The notes under the pieces were generated by a model. That model ran no database searches, was not told the DNA's origin, and saw only the letters and a list, made by a program, of their open reading frames with translations. This document shows positions 1-9,325 of a stretch of 64,000 nt of DNA, one piece after another. Made by a program: the position numbers and the translations under genes. The stretch's first letter is position 1. Each line of letters opens with the position of its first letter. Origin of the DNA: Enterobacter sp. SA187 (GTDB taxonomy: Bacteria > Pseudomonadota > Gammaproteobacteria > Enterobacterales > Enterobacteriaceae); NCBI RefSeq assembly GCF_001888805.2, contig NZ_CP019113.1, forward strand, positions 806,001-870,000, in the 5' to 3' direction.

Positions 1-2289
1 GGCGTCCTGATCGCGGTACAGGACGTCCACTTGTTTTTGCGCGTCGACATAGGCGATGAAGTCGGCCATCACCAGATACGGGTCGCCGCCCTGCTTGCCC
101 ATGCTGTGCAGCATCTGATCGAAGGCGTGTTTATCGCCATCGCTGTAGACGCCGTTTTCCAGCTCTTTGAGCACCGCATCCAGCACTTTGTCTTTTTTGC
201 GCCACTTCAGCGGATCGTAGCCTTTGGCCTTCAGCGCCTTCACCTGTTCAACAGTATGGCCGAAGATAAAGATGTTATCGTCGCCAACCTGCTCGGCAAT
301 TTCGACATTTGCGCCATCAAGCGTACCGACAGTGAGCGCGCCGTTGAGCGCCAGCTTCATATTGCCGGTGCCGGAGGCCTCTTTGCCCGCGGTGGAAATC
401 TGCTCGGAAACATCCGCCGCCGGGATGAGCATTTCCGCTGCCGACACGCAGTAATCCGGCAGGAATACCACTTTCAGTTTGTCGCCGACACGGGGATCGT
501 TGTTGACCGCTTCCGCCACTTTGTTGATGGCGAAGATGATGTTTTTCGCCAGGTAGTAGCCCGGCGCGGCTTTCGCGCCAAACAGGAAGACGCGCGGCAC
601 GCGGTCGGCGGTCGGGTTTTCGCGGATCTCTTTGTACAGCGCCAGAATATGCAGCAGATTGAGGTGCTGACGTTTGTACTCGTGCAGACGTTTGATCTGA
701 ATATCAAAAATGGCCTCCGGATTGATCTCAATGCCGGTGCGCGCTTTCACATAGCTTGCCAGACGCACTTTGTTGGCCCGTTTGATATCGCGGTACTGCG
801 CGCGGAACGCCGCGTCGTCGGCATATTTTTCCAGGCCCTGAAGCTGGTCGAGATCGTTGGCCCATTCGGTTTTCAGCGTCGTGTCGAGCAGCGCGGCCAG
901 CGCCGGGTTGCACTGTTTGATCCAGCGGCGCGGTGTGATGCCGTTGGTCACATTGTGGAATTTATTCGGCCACAGCTGGTGATATTCCGGGAACAGATCT
1001 TTGACAACCAGATCCGAGTGCAGCGCCGCCACGCCGTTGACGGCAAAGCCGCTCACCACGCACAGATTCGCCATGCGCACCTGTTTGTTATGCACCACCG
1101 CCAGCTTCGCCCAGACGTCTTTGTCCCCCGGCCAGGTTTGCTCCACCTGCGATTTAAAGCGGTTATTGATGGTGTTGATGATCTGCATATGGCGCGGCAG
1201 CAGCGCTTTCACCAGCTTCTCATCCCAGCACTCCAGCGCTTCCGGCATCAGGGTATGGTTGGTGTAGGCGAAGGTTTTGCCGGCGATCGCCCAGGCGTCG
1301 TCCCAGCTGAGCTGGTGTTCGTCGATCAACACGCGCAGCAGCTCCGGAATGGCGATGGTCGGGTGCGTGTCGTTAAGCTGGATCACTTCGAAGTCCGGCA
1401 ACTGCGCAATGGTACGCCCGGCGAGGTGATGACGGCGCAGAATATCCGCCACCGAACAGGCGCACTGGAAATACTGCTGCATCAGGCGCAGCTTTTTGCC
1501 CGCCAGATGGTTGTCGTTCGGGTAGAGCACTTTGGTCAGTTTTTCGGCGTCGATGCCCTGCTGTTCGGCACGCAGGAAATCGCCGTTGTTAAAACGGGTG
1601 AGATCGAACGGATGGGCATGTTTTGCCAGCCACAGGCGCAGCGGCTGCGCGACGCTGTTGCGGTAGCCGAGCACCGGCAGATCCCAGGCTTCGCCGATAA
1701 GATTGAAGGCTGGCGTCCAGTGGCCGTCTTTGCTGATTTTGCCGCCGATGCCCACATGCACATCCAGCGCGGCATTGTGACGGAACCACGGATAGCTGCC
1801 GCGATGCCAGTCGTCCGGCGCTTCCTGCTGCTGCCCGTCAGCAAAAGACTGGCGGAACAGGCCGTACTGGTAGTTCAGGCCATAACCAGTCGCCGCCTGG
1901 CCCACCGTCGCCATGGAGTCAAGGAAGCAGGCAGCGAGACGCCCCAGCCCACCGTTGCCCAGCGCCGGATCGATCTCTTCTTCCAGCAAATCCGTCAGGT
2001 TGACGTTATGGGTTTGAAGCACATCGCTCACCTCCTGATACCAGCCGAGGTTGAGCAGGTTGTTGCCGGTCAGGCGGCCAATCAGAAATTCCATTGAGAT
2101 GTAGTTCACGTGGCGCTGGTTTTTGGCCGGGGCTTCTGCCTGTACCGGCAGTAATTCCGCCAGCGCGCCGCTGACCGCGTGCCACCACTGCTGCCGGGTC
2201 ATCTGGTCTGCGGCATTAAGACCAAAACGCTGCCACTGACGCGTCAGGGCCGCTTCGAATTGTGCTGTGTTAAATGTGGGCTGTGACAT
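1..2289 (-). CDS. malP: maltodextrin phosphorylase MalP, 3' end cut by the window edge
   Basis: Cytoplasmic PLP-dependent glucan phosphorylase that releases glucose-1-phosphate from maltodextrins. The frame opens at the ATG at 2289 (protein begins MSQPTFNTAQFEAAL) and is still open at base 1, giving 763 residues; the E. coli protein has about 797, so roughly the last 34 are outside. The active-site region near the PLP lysine (EASGTGNMKLALNGAL type) is present at about 300-380. In E. coli malP is followed by malQ, which would lie beyond the left edge. It is transcribed divergently from malT, its activator. It is a paralogue of glgP further on. Identification is by close agreement with E. coli MalP. 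Confidence 0.97.
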   Translation of the reverse strand, partial: MSQPTFNTAQFEAALTRQWQRFGLNAADQMTRQQWWHAVSGALAELLPVQAEAPAKNQRHVNYISMEFLIGRLTGNNLLNLGWYQEVSDVLQTHNVNLTDLLEEEIDPALGNGGLGRLAACFLDSMATVGQAATGYGLNYQYGLFRQSFADGQQQEAPDDWHRGSYPWFRHNAALDVHVGIGGKISKDGHWTPAFNLIGEAWDLPVLGYRNSVAQPLRLWLAKHAHPFDLTRFNNGDFLRAEQQGIDAEKLTKVLYPNDNHLAGKKLRLMQQYFQCACSVADILRRHHLAGRTIAQLPDFEVIQLNDTHPTIAIPELLRVLIDEHQLSWDDAWAIAGKTFAYTNHTLMPEALECWDEKLVKALLPRHMQIINTINNRFKSQVEQTWPGDKDVWAKLAVVHNKQVRMANLCVVSGFAVNGVAALHSDLVVKDLFPEYHQLWPNKFHNVTNGITPRRWIKQCNPALAALLDTTLKTEWANDLDQLQGLEKYADDAAFRAQYRDIKRANKVRLASYVKARTGIEINPEAIFDIQIKRLHEYKRQHLNLLHILALYKEIRENPTADRVPRVFLFGAKAAPGYYLAKNIIFAINKVAEAVNNDPRVGDKLKVVFLPDYCVSAAEMLIPAADVSEQISTAGKEASGTGNMKLALNGALTVGTLDGANVEIAEQVGDDNIFIFGHTVEQVKALKAKGYDPLKWRKKDKVLDAVLKELENGVYSDGDKHAFDQMLHSMGKQGGDPYLVMADFIAYVDAQKQVDVLYRDQDA

Positions 2290-2356
2290 AGGGAACTCGG
2301 ATCCTGTAAGTAAAAAACAACATTAGTGCTAGTGTGCCTGGCTCCCGTTTCGGCTA

Positions 2357-2401
2357 CCTCATCCTGCCAGGGATTAGAAAGGGAGGAGTAGCGGGGAGGA
2401 G
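2357..2401 (-). promoter_or_regulatory. MalT box cluster upstream of malP
   Basis: MalT recognises decamers close to GGGGA(T/G)GAGG. One such site (GGCAGGATGAGG) lies on the malP strand at 2357-2368. Two more, GGGAGGAG at 2381-2388 and GGGGAGGAG at 2393-2401, lie on the opposite strand about 12 bp apart. The cluster sits 70-110 bp before the malP start, as expected for a MalT-activated promoter. The exact number and pairing of sites is inferred. Confidence 0.65.
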
Positions 2402-2735
2402 CGAAAAGTGTGATCGCGGCCACTTAGCATCCTTGTATGCGGGCATTCTGCCGTGGTCATTCGCCGATAACCCGGAACATGCTCAAAAAATTGAAATGTC
2501 GTTTCATGGGAATTATCTGCTGCGGGTAAATACAATGCGAAAAATTTATTATTTTGCTGAAAATTTAAACCGCGTCACGGCTATTTCTGGCAGACATAAG
2601 CTGACATCGATTTTCATAATATTTAAATTCGCTGCGAGTCAAAAAAGCGCATTTTTTCGTTTGCGCGCTTTATCGCCGATTCAGTGTTCATGCGCCATGG
2701 CTGGCTGTCGGAGGTAATATTCATAAAGGTTATGG
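2402..2735. other. malP-malT divergent intergenic region
   Basis: This is the middle of the 588-bp gap between the divergent malP and malT starts. It is AT-rich around 2520-2660. An open frame of 127 codons at 2334-2717 has no recognisable sequence and crosses the MalT boxes, so I do not call it a gene. I see no RNA gene or repeat here. Confidence 0.6.
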
Positions 2736-2757
2736 AATTGTGACACAGTGCAAATTA
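2736..2757 (+). promoter_or_regulatory. CRP site of the malT promoter
   Basis: The 22 bp contain TGTGA, six bases, then GCAAA. They agree closely with the CRP site I know from the E. coli malT promoter (TTGTGACACAGTGCAAATT). The site is 120 bp before the malT start, so the malT mRNA should carry an untranslated leader, as in E. coli. Confidence 0.75.
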
Positions 2758-2877
2758 AGCGCGGTCAAATTCGGACATAACTTGCAATACATGTCATTCT
2801 GGCCGAACGTATTCTTTATTAATTACGAAGCGCAAAAAAAATCGCCTTTCCCGTTACCTCACAGTGAAGTGATGACT

Positions 2878-5583
2878 ATGTTGATTCCGTCTAAATTAAG
2901 TCGCCCGGTTCGCCTTGACCACACAGTGGTGCGCGACCGATTGCTGGCTAAACTTGCGGGCGCCAACAATTTTCGCCTGGCGCTGGTGACAAGTCCTGCC
3001 GGTTATGGAAAAACGACCCTGATTTCGCAGTGGGCCGCAGGGAAAAGCGATCTCGGATGGTTTTCTCTTGATGAGGGGGACAATCAGCAGGAGCGCTTTG
3101 CCAGCTATTTGATGGCGGCGGTGCAGCAGGCCACCCACGGCCACTGCGTCACCAGCGAAGCCATTGCCCAGAAAGGCCAGTACGCCAGCCTGTCGTCGCT
3201 GTTTGCCCAGCTGTTTATCGAGCTGGCGGACTGGGATCGCCCACTCTATCTGGTGATTGATGATTACCACCTGGTCACTAATCCGGTGATCCACGACGCC
3301 ATGCGCTTTTTCCTGCGCCATCAGCCGGAATGCCTGACACTGGTGGTGCTGTCGCGTAATCTGCCGCAACTGGGTATCGCCAACCTGCGCGTACGCGATC
3401 AACTGCTGGAAATCGGCAGTCAGCATCTGGCCTTTACCCATCAGGAAGCCAAGCAGTTTTTTGATTGTCGCCTGGAATCCCCCATTGAACCGGCAGAGAG
3501 CAGCCGCCTGTGCGACGATGTGGCCGGCTGGGCCACCGCGCTACAGCTCATCGCCCTCTCCGCCCGCCAGAATAACCATGCCGCGCACCAGTCCGCGCGC
3601 CGCCTCGCGGGGATCAATGCCAGCCATCTTTCCGATTATCTGGTGGATGAAGTGCTGGATAATATCGATCTCAGTACCCGTCATTTGTTGCTGAAAAGTT
3701 CCCTGCTGCGCTCGATGAACGACGCGCTGATTGTGCGTGTTACGGGCGAAGAAAACGGGCAGATGCGCCTGGAAGAGATCGAACGTCAGGGCCTTTTTCT
3801 GCAACGGATGGATGATTCCGGTGAATGGTTCAGCTATCACCCGCTGTTCGGTAACTTCCTGCGTCAGCGCTGTCAGTGGGAGCTGGCGACCGAGCTGCCG
3901 GAGATCCACCGCGCGGCGGCGGAAAGCTGGATGGCGCAGGGCTTCCCCAGCGAAGCCATTCATCACGCGCTGGCCGCGGGCGATGGCAACATGCTGCGCG
4001 ACATCCTGCTGCATCACGCCTGGGGGCTGTTTAACCACAGCGAACTGGCGCTGCTGGAAGAATCCCTGAAAGCGCTGCCCTGGGAAAGCCTGCTGGAGAA
4101 TCCGCGCCTGGTGCTGCTTCAGGCGTGGCTGATGCAAAGCCAGTACCGCTACAGCGAAGTGAACACCCTGCTGGCCCGCGCCGAGCAGGAGATGGACATG
4201 GAAATGGATCGCTCCCTGCACGGTGATTTCAACGCCCTGCGCGCGCAGGTGGCGATTAACGCCGGCGATCCCGCCGAAGCCGAGCGCCTGTCGACCGTGG
4301 CGCTGGAAGAGCTGCCGCTGGCGAATTACTACAGCCGTATCGTCGCCACCTCGGTACACGGTGAAGTGCTGCATTGCAAAGGACAGCTGACCAACTCGCT
4401 GGCGGTGATGCAGCAGACCGAGCAGATGGCGCGTCGCCACGACGTCTGGCATTACGCGCTGTGGAGCCTCATCCAGCAGAGCGAAATTCTGTTCGCCCAG
4501 GGCTTTTTACAGGCCGCCTGGGAAACGCAGGAAAAAGCCTTTGCGCTGATCCGCGAGCAGCATCTTGAGCAGTTGCCGCTGCACGAGTTTTTACTGCGCA
4601 TCCGCGCGCAACTGCTGTGGGCGTGGGCGCGTCTGGATGAATCGGAAGCCGCCGCCCGCGAAGGGCTGAACGTACTCGCCGCCTACCAGCCGCAGCAGCA
4701 GATGCAGTGTCTGGCGCTGCTGGTGCAGAACTCTCTGGCGCGCGGCGATCTGGACAACGCCCGCAGCCATCTTAACCGTCTGGAAAACCTGCTCGGTAAC
4801 GGCCAGTATCACAGCGACTGGGTATCCAACGCCGATAAAGTACGGGTGATTTACTGGCAGATGATTGGCGACAAAAATGCCGCAGCCCAGTGGCTGCGCC
4901 AGACGCCGAAGCCGGAATTCGCCGATAACCATTTCCTGCAAAGCCAGTGGCGCAACATCGCCCGCGCGCAGATCCTGCTCGGTGATTTCGATCCGGCGGA
5001 GATGGTGCTGGAAGAGTTAAACGAAAACGCGCGCAGTCTGCGGCTGATGAGCGATCTGAATCGCAACCTGCTGCTGCTGAACCAGCTTTACTGGCAGGCG
5101 GGACGTAAAAGCGATGCGCAGCGGGTGCTGATGGAAGCGCTGACGCTGGCTAACCGCACCGGCTTTATCAGCCACTTTGTGATTGAAGGGGAAGCGATGG
5201 CGCAGCAACTGCGCCAGCTGATCCAGCTTAACGCCCTGCCGGAACTGGAAGGGCATCGCGCCCAACGCATACTTCGCGACATTAACCAGCATCATCGCCA
5301 CAAGTTCGCGCATTTCGATGAAGGCTTTGTGGAGCGCCTGCTCAATCACCCGGAAGTGCCGGAGCTGATCCGTACCAGTCCGCTGACCCAGCGGGAATGG
5401 CAGGTTTTAGGGCTGATCTATTCCGGCTACAGCAATGAACAGATTGCTGGTGAGCTGGCGGTGGCGGCCACCACCATCAAAACGCACATTCGTAATCTGT
5501 ATCAGAAGCTCGGCGTGGCGCACCGTCAGGATGCGGTGCAGCACGCGCAGCAGCTATTGAAGATGATGGGATACGGGGTATAA
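2878..5583 (+). CDS. malT: maltose regulon activator MalT
   Basis: ATP- and maltotriose-dependent transcriptional activator of the maltose genes (STAND class, LuxR-type DNA binding). The chosen ATG at 2878 gives 901 residues, the E. coli length, starting MLIPSKLSRPVRLDH; the frame is open 46 codons further upstream but that part is the AT-rich leader. Walker A is SPAGYGKTT near residues 39-46 and Walker B is LYLVIDDYH near 125. A long helical repeat (SUSD/TPR-like) sensor region follows. The C-terminal LuxR helix-turn-helix (LTQREWQVLGLIYSGYSNEQ) is near 830-895. Only 11 bp separate it from the convergent glpR stop, where E. coli has rtcR-rtcBA. Confidence 0.98.
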   Translation: MLIPSKLSRPVRLDHTVVRDRLLAKLAGANNFRLALVTSPAGYGKTTLISQWAAGKSDLGWFSLDEGDNQQERFASYLMAAVQQATHGHCVTSEAIAQKGQYASLSSLFAQLFIELADWDRPLYLVIDDYHLVTNPVIHDAMRFFLRHQPECLTLVVLSRNLPQLGIANLRVRDQLLEIGSQHLAFTHQEAKQFFDCRLESPIEPAESSRLCDDVAGWATALQLIALSARQNNHAAHQSARRLAGINASHLSDYLVDEVLDNIDLSTRHLLLKSSLLRSMNDALIVRVTGEENGQMRLEEIERQGLFLQRMDDSGEWFSYHPLFGNFLRQRCQWELATELPEIHRAAAESWMAQGFPSEAIHHALAAGDGNMLRDILLHHAWGLFNHSELALLEESLKALPWESLLENPRLVLLQAWLMQSQYRYSEVNTLLARAEQEMDMEMDRSLHGDFNALRAQVAINAGDPAEAERLSTVALEELPLANYYSRIVATSVHGEVLHCKGQLTNSLAVMQQTEQMARRHDVWHYALWSLIQQSEILFAQGFLQAAWETQEKAFALIREQHLEQLPLHEFLLRIRAQLLWAWARLDESEAAAREGLNVLAAYQPQQQMQCLALLVQNSLARGDLDNARSHLNRLENLLGNGQYHSDWVSNADKVRVIYWQMIGDKNAAAQWLRQTPKPEFADNHFLQSQWRNIARAQILLGDFDPAEMVLEELNENARSLRLMSDLNRNLLLLNQLYWQAGRKSDAQRVLMEALTLANRTGFISHFVIEGEAMAQQLRQLIQLNALPELEGHRAQRILRDINQHHRHKFAHFDEGFVERLLNHPEVPELIRTSPLTQREWQVLGLIYSGYSNEQIAGELAVAATTIKTHIRNLYQKLGVAHRQDAVQHAQQLLKMMGYGV

Positions 5584-5594
5584 GCCCCGTTTCG

Positions 5595-6353
5595 CTAGCA
5601 CAGCTCAAGCTGAATATTATGATCCTTGATGACCTGCAGGACACCGGCGGGCGGCATCACGTCGGTGTACACGGCATTCACCATGCTGATGCTACCCATA
5701 TTCACCATCGCGTTACGACCAAACTTGGAATGATCGACCACCAGCATGACGTGGCGAGAGTTTTCAATGATCGCCCGCTTGGTGCGCACTTCGTGGTAAT
5801 CAAACTCCAGCAGCGAACCGTCGGTATCAATACCGCTGATCCCCAGGATGCCGAAATCGAGACGGAACTGGGAGATAAAATCCAGCGTGGCTTCGCCAAT
5901 AATCCCGCCGTCCCGGCTGCGCAACTCGCCCCCGGCCAGAATAATGCGGAAGTCTTCTTTCGTTTTTAGCGTGTTGGCCACGTTCAGGTTATTGGTTACC
6001 ACCCGCAGATTGCTGTGCTCCAGTAACGCATGCGCCACCGCTTCCGGCGTCGTGCCAATATCAATAAATAATGTTGCGCCGTTGGGGATCTGGCTTGCCA
6101 CTTTGCGGGCAATACGCTCTTTTTCGGCGGTTTGCGTGGCTTTACGATCGTGCCACGGGGTATTCACCGAGCTGGACGGCAACGCCGCGCCGCCGTGATG
6201 GCGCAGGATCATATTCTGATCGGCAAGGTCATTCAGATCGCGACGGATCGTCTGCGGGCTCACGGAGAATTGCTCCACCAGCTCCTCGGTACTGACGTAC
6301 CCCTGCTTTTTCACCAGTTCGATAATGGCATCGTGGCGTTGTGTCTGCTTCAT
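5595..6353 (-). CDS. glpR: glycerol-3-phosphate regulon repressor GlpR
   Basis: DeoR-family repressor of the glp genes, released by glycerol-3-phosphate. It has 252 residues, the usual length. The N-terminal DeoR helix-turn-helix (YVSTEELVEQFSVSPQTIRR) spans residues 19-38 and the sugar-phosphate sensor domain follows (LFIDIGTTPEAVAH, then DHSKFGRNAMV). Third gene of glpE-glpG-glpR, with 17 bp after glpG. Its likely target, a pair of operators, is seen before glpD at 7729-7770. The gene is intact here, unlike the frameshifted copy in some E. coli K-12 strains. Confidence 0.98.
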   Translation of the reverse strand: MKQTQRHDAIIELVKKQGYVSTEELVEQFSVSPQTIRRDLNDLADQNMILRHHGGAALPSSSVNTPWHDRKATQTAEKERIARKVASQIPNGATLFIDIGTTPEAVAHALLEHSNLRVVTNNLNVANTLKTKEDFRIILAGGELRSRDGGIIGEATLDFISQFRLDFGILGISGIDTDGSLLEFDYHEVRTKRAIIENSRHVMLVVDHSKFGRNAMVNMGSISMVNAVYTDVMPPAGVLQVIKDHNIQLELC

Positions 6354-6370
6354 GAAATATCCTGGAAAAT

Positions 6371-7201
6371 TTATGTTCGTTTTCGCACATTTTGCGTATC
6401 GACAAACGCCATGGCGAGACCGACAACCAGACCGGTGACATGGGCGCCATTGGCGATGGACATGCCGAACAGATCAAACCAACCGGCAATTAACCACACT
6501 AAGGCGAAGGCTATCAAGCCGCGCGGCAAATTAATTCCGCTTTGCGGATCGCGCTCGCCCCGCAGCCAGACGTAGCCCATCAGCGCATAGACCACGCCGG
6601 ACAGACCGCCAAACCACGGGCCGCTGAATTTATGTTGTATGAAACCGCTCAGCAGGGCGCTGATGATGGTGATGACAATCAGCTTGCCGCTGCCGAGTCG
6701 CTTTTCCACCGCGCCGCCGAGATACCACCACCACAGCAGGTTAAACAGAATGTGCAGCACGGAAAAATGCATCACCGCGTGGCTGAAATAACGCCAGACG
6801 TCAAAGCGCAGGGAGGGATCGTAAGGCCAGGCAAGCCAGGCCATAACCGGCTCATCGCCCACGACGTTCATGATGATAAATACCAGAACACAGATCGCCG
6901 CCAGCGCCAGGGTAAAGGGCCCGGCCCGCTGGCGCAGCGTGGCCAGAAATGGGTAGCGCTGATAATGCAGGCCGCTGTTGGTCTGGCCTGACGTCCAGCT
7001 TGCCGCCAGGTAACGAGGATCGCCGGGGTTTTCTAAAAAGCGCGCCAGTTCCGCGTGAACGCGTTCAGCCTGGCTTTCATCCGCCAGCCAGACGTCGGTG
7101 GTAGCGTGATGCTGGATCGTCAGGGTGATGCCCTGCGTTTGCATGTAATCAACAAACGCCTGGGCGATACGCGGGTTGGTAAAAGAGGTGATCATCAACA
7201 T
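6371..7201 (-). CDS. glpG: rhomboid intramembrane serine protease GlpG
   Basis: Inner-membrane rhomboid protease that cleaves transmembrane substrates. With the ATG at 7201 (MLMITSFTNPRIAQAF) it has 276 residues, matching E. coli; the longer frame adds only MQPA. It has a cytoplasmic N-terminal domain of about 90 residues and six membrane segments. The catalytic serine is in GPWFGGLSGVVYALMGY (E. coli Ser201) and the histidine in NGAHVTGLVVGL (His254). Located between glpE and glpR, 44 bp after the former, and likely cotranscribed. Confidence 0.97.
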   Translation of the reverse strand: MLMITSFTNPRIAQAFVDYMQTQGITLTIQHHATTDVWLADESQAERVHAELARFLENPGDPRYLAASWTSGQTNSGLHYQRYPFLATLRQRAGPFTLALAAICVLVFIIMNVVGDEPVMAWLAWPYDPSLRFDVWRYFSHAVMHFSVLHILFNLLWWWYLGGAVEKRLGSGKLIVITIISALLSGFIQHKFSGPWFGGLSGVVYALMGYVWLRGERDPQSGINLPRGLIAFALVWLIAGWFDLFGMSIANGAHVTGLVVGLAMAFVDTQNVRKRT

Positions 7202-7245
7202 CGCTGGCTGCACTTATTCCACATAAAAGAGGACAGTATAAAGGT

Positions 7246-7575
7246 TTAAAGCGATCCGTGCGCCACCTCGCCAGGAAAATGGCGGTGCCAGGCGTCAAAC
7301 CCGCCATCGACGCTGTAGACCTGATCAAAGCCCTGTTGCAGCAGATACTGGGCCGCGCCCTTGCTGCTGTTGCCGTGATAGCACATCACCATCACCGGCG
7401 TGTCGTAGTCGTGTTCCTGCATAAAGGCGCTGAGCGTATCGTTCGTCAGATGGAACGCGCCAGGCGTGTGACCCATGGCGAAACTTTGCGGATCGCGAAT
7501 ATCCACCAGCACCGCCTGCTTTTGCTGCAGCTTCTGATGGGTTTCTTCCACATTAATACATTCAAATTGATCCAT
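7246..7575 (-). CDS. glpE: thiosulfate sulfurtransferase GlpE
   Basis: Single-domain rhodanese that transfers sulfane sulfur from thiosulfate to cyanide or thioredoxin in the cytoplasm. I start it at the ATG at 7575 (MDQFECINVEETHQKL), giving 109 residues; E. coli GlpE has 108. The active-site cysteine is Cys65 in VMVMCYHGNSSKGAA. The open frame extends 34 codons upstream without resemblance to the family. First gene of glpEGR, divergent from glpD across 205 bp. Confidence 0.97.
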   Translation of the reverse strand: MDQFECINVEETHQKLQQKQAVLVDIRDPQSFAMGHTPGAFHLTNDTLSAFMQEHDYDTPVMVMCYHGNSSKGAAQYLLQQGFDQVYSVDGGFDAWHRHFPGEVAHGSL

Positions 7576-7728
7576 GGTGCTCTCTTTCGTTGTGCAAATT
7601 CTGGCGGGTACGCTGGCCCCACATCTTAGCGACAAGTTTACGTCTTCACGGCAGGTAAACGCCATTATGTTATGCATATCACTCTAAATTGTTTTTTTGA
7701 TGTTACCAATGCGCCATTCCTTTGCTAT

Positions 7729-7770
7729 CATGAGCGATAACGAACATTTTTGAGCTTTTACGAAAGTGCA
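7729..7770 (+). promoter_or_regulatory. GlpR operators at glpD
   Basis: The first site (7729-7748) contains GCGATAACGAACAT, the right half of the GlpR consensus TATGTTCGATAACGAACATA. It is followed at once by a weaker copy with TTTTACGAAAGTGC. The arrangement and spacing before the glpD start match the E. coli glpD control region as I remember it. GlpR from 5595-6353 is the expected ligand. Confidence 0.75.
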
Positions 7771-7780
7771 TGAGGCGAAC

Positions 7781-9286
7781 ATGGAAACCAAAGATCTGAT
7801 TGTGATAGGCGGGGGCATCAATGGTGCCGGTATCGCGGCAGACGCCGCAGGGCGGGGTTTATCTGTGCTCATGCTGGAAGCGCAGGATCTTGCCTGCGCC
7901 ACCTCGTCAGCGAGTTCTAAATTGATCCACGGCGGCCTGCGCTACCTTGAACACTACGAGTTCCGCCTGGTGAGCGAAGCCCTGGCAGAACGTGAAGTGC
8001 TGCTGAAAATGGCGCCGCACATTGCCTTCCCGATGCGTTTTCGTCTGCCACACCGCCCGCATCTGCGTCCGGCGTGGATGATCCGCATTGGTCTGTTTAT
8101 GTACGATCATCTGGGTAAACGTACCAGCCTGCCCGCATCTGCCGGTTTGCGTTTTGGCGCAGAATCCGTAATGAAACCCGAAATCGTGCGCGGTTTCGAA
8201 TATTCTGACTGCTGGGTGGACGATGCGCGTCTGGTACTGGCGAATGCGCAAATGGTCGTGCGCAAAGGCGGCGAAGTGATGACCCGCACCCGCGCCACCT
8301 CCGCAAAACGCGTTAATGGCCTGTGGGTGGTGGAAGCGGAAGACGTTGATACCGGTGAGAAATACACCTGGCAGGCGCGCGGTCTGGTGAACGCCACCGG
8401 CCCGTGGGTGAAACAGTTCTTCGACGAAGGGATGGAGCTGCCGTCACCGTACGGTATCCGCCTGATCAAAGGCAGCCACATTGTCGTGCCGCGCGTGCAT
8501 ACCCAGAAACAGGCTTACATCCTGCAAAACGAAGATAAACGCATTGTGTTTGTCATTCCGTGGATGGATGAGTTTTCCATCATTGGCACCACCGATGTGG
8601 AATACCAGGGCGATCCGAAAAAGGTTGAGATCGACGAAAGCGAAATCAACTACCTGCTGAAGGTCTATAACGCGCACTTTAAAAAGCAGCTGGCGCGCGA
8701 CGATATCGTCTGGACTTACTCTGGTGTACGTCCGCTGTGCGATGACGAATCCGATTCGCCGCAGGCGATCACCCGCGATTACACGCTGGATATTCACGAC
8801 GAAAACGGCAAAGCGCCGTTGCTGTCGGTATTCGGCGGCAAGCTGACGACCTACCGTAAGCTGGCAGAACACGCGATGGAAAAACTGTCGACTTACTATA
8901 AAGACATTGGCCCGGCGTGGACGAAAGACTGCGTGCTGCCGGGCGGCGATCTGCAGGGCGATCGCGATGACTACGCGGCTAAACTGCGTCGTCGCTATCC
9001 GTTTATCAGCGAGCAGATGGCGCGTCACTATGCGCGCACTTACGGCAGCAACAGCGAACTGATCCTCGGCGGCGCGAGTTCATTGGCCGATCTGGGCGAA
9101 GATTTCGGGCATGAGTTTTACGAAGCGGAACTGCGTTACCTGGTCGAGCACGAATGGGTGCGTCGCCTGGACGATGCCATCTGGCGTCGTACCAAGCAGG
9201 GGATGTGGCTCAATGCTGAGCAGCAGTCGCGCATTGCGCAGTGGCTGACGCGCCACGGCAAACGCGAACTGTCGTTAGCATCATAA
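7781..9286 (+). CDS. glpD: aerobic glycerol-3-phosphate dehydrogenase GlpD
   Basis: FAD-dependent membrane-associated enzyme oxidising sn-glycerol-3-phosphate to dihydroxyacetone phosphate and passing electrons to quinone. The ATG at 7781 (METKDLIVIGGG) gives 501 residues, the usual length; an in-frame ATG five codons upstream falls in the operator region. The FAD-binding motif is VIGGGINGAGIA, residues 8-19. The conserved block GKLTTYRKLAEHAMEKL lies in the substrate-domain half and the C terminus ends LSLAS as in E. coli. Repressed by GlpR through the operators just upstream. Confidence 0.98.
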   Translation: METKDLIVIGGGINGAGIAADAAGRGLSVLMLEAQDLACATSSASSKLIHGGLRYLEHYEFRLVSEALAEREVLLKMAPHIAFPMRFRLPHRPHLRPAWMIRIGLFMYDHLGKRTSLPASAGLRFGAESVMKPEIVRGFEYSDCWVDDARLVLANAQMVVRKGGEVMTRTRATSAKRVNGLWVVEAEDVDTGEKYTWQARGLVNATGPWVKQFFDEGMELPSPYGIRLIKGSHIVVPRVHTQKQAYILQNEDKRIVFVIPWMDEFSIIGTTDVEYQGDPKKVEIDESEINYLLKVYNAHFKKQLARDDIVWTYSGVRPLCDDESDSPQAITRDYTLDIHDENGKAPLLSVFGGKLTTYRKLAEHAMEKLSTYYKDIGPAWTKDCVLPGGDLQGDRDDYAAKLRRRYPFISEQMARHYARTYGSNSELILGGASSLADLGEDFGHEFYEAELRYLVEHEWVRRLDDAIWRRTKQGMWLNAEQQSRIAQWLTRHGKRELSLAS

Positions 9287-9288
9287 TA

Positions 9289-9315
9289 AAAAACGGGGCC
9301 TTCAGGCCCCGTTTA
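9289..9315. terminator. bidirectional terminator between glpD and glgP
   Basis: Perfect 10-bp stem AAACGGGGCC / GGCCCCGTTT with a TTCA loop, with an A run on the left and TTT on the right. It can end both the rightward glpD and the leftward glgP transcripts. Confidence 0.85.
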
Positions 9316-9325
9316 TCGTACTGAT

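Noticed and set aside
31..2097. 688-codon open frame on the plus strand
   Set aside because: It is the antisense of malP, which matches a known protein over its whole visible length; the frame is an effect of GC-rich codon use.
2334..2717. 127-codon open frame in the malP-malT gap
   Set aside because: It starts at the MalT boxes, has no family resemblance and lies in regulatory DNA.
3541..4452. 303-codon antisense frame inside malT
   Set aside because: Shadow of malT; rich in His/Gln/Arg as expected for antisense of a GC-rich gene.
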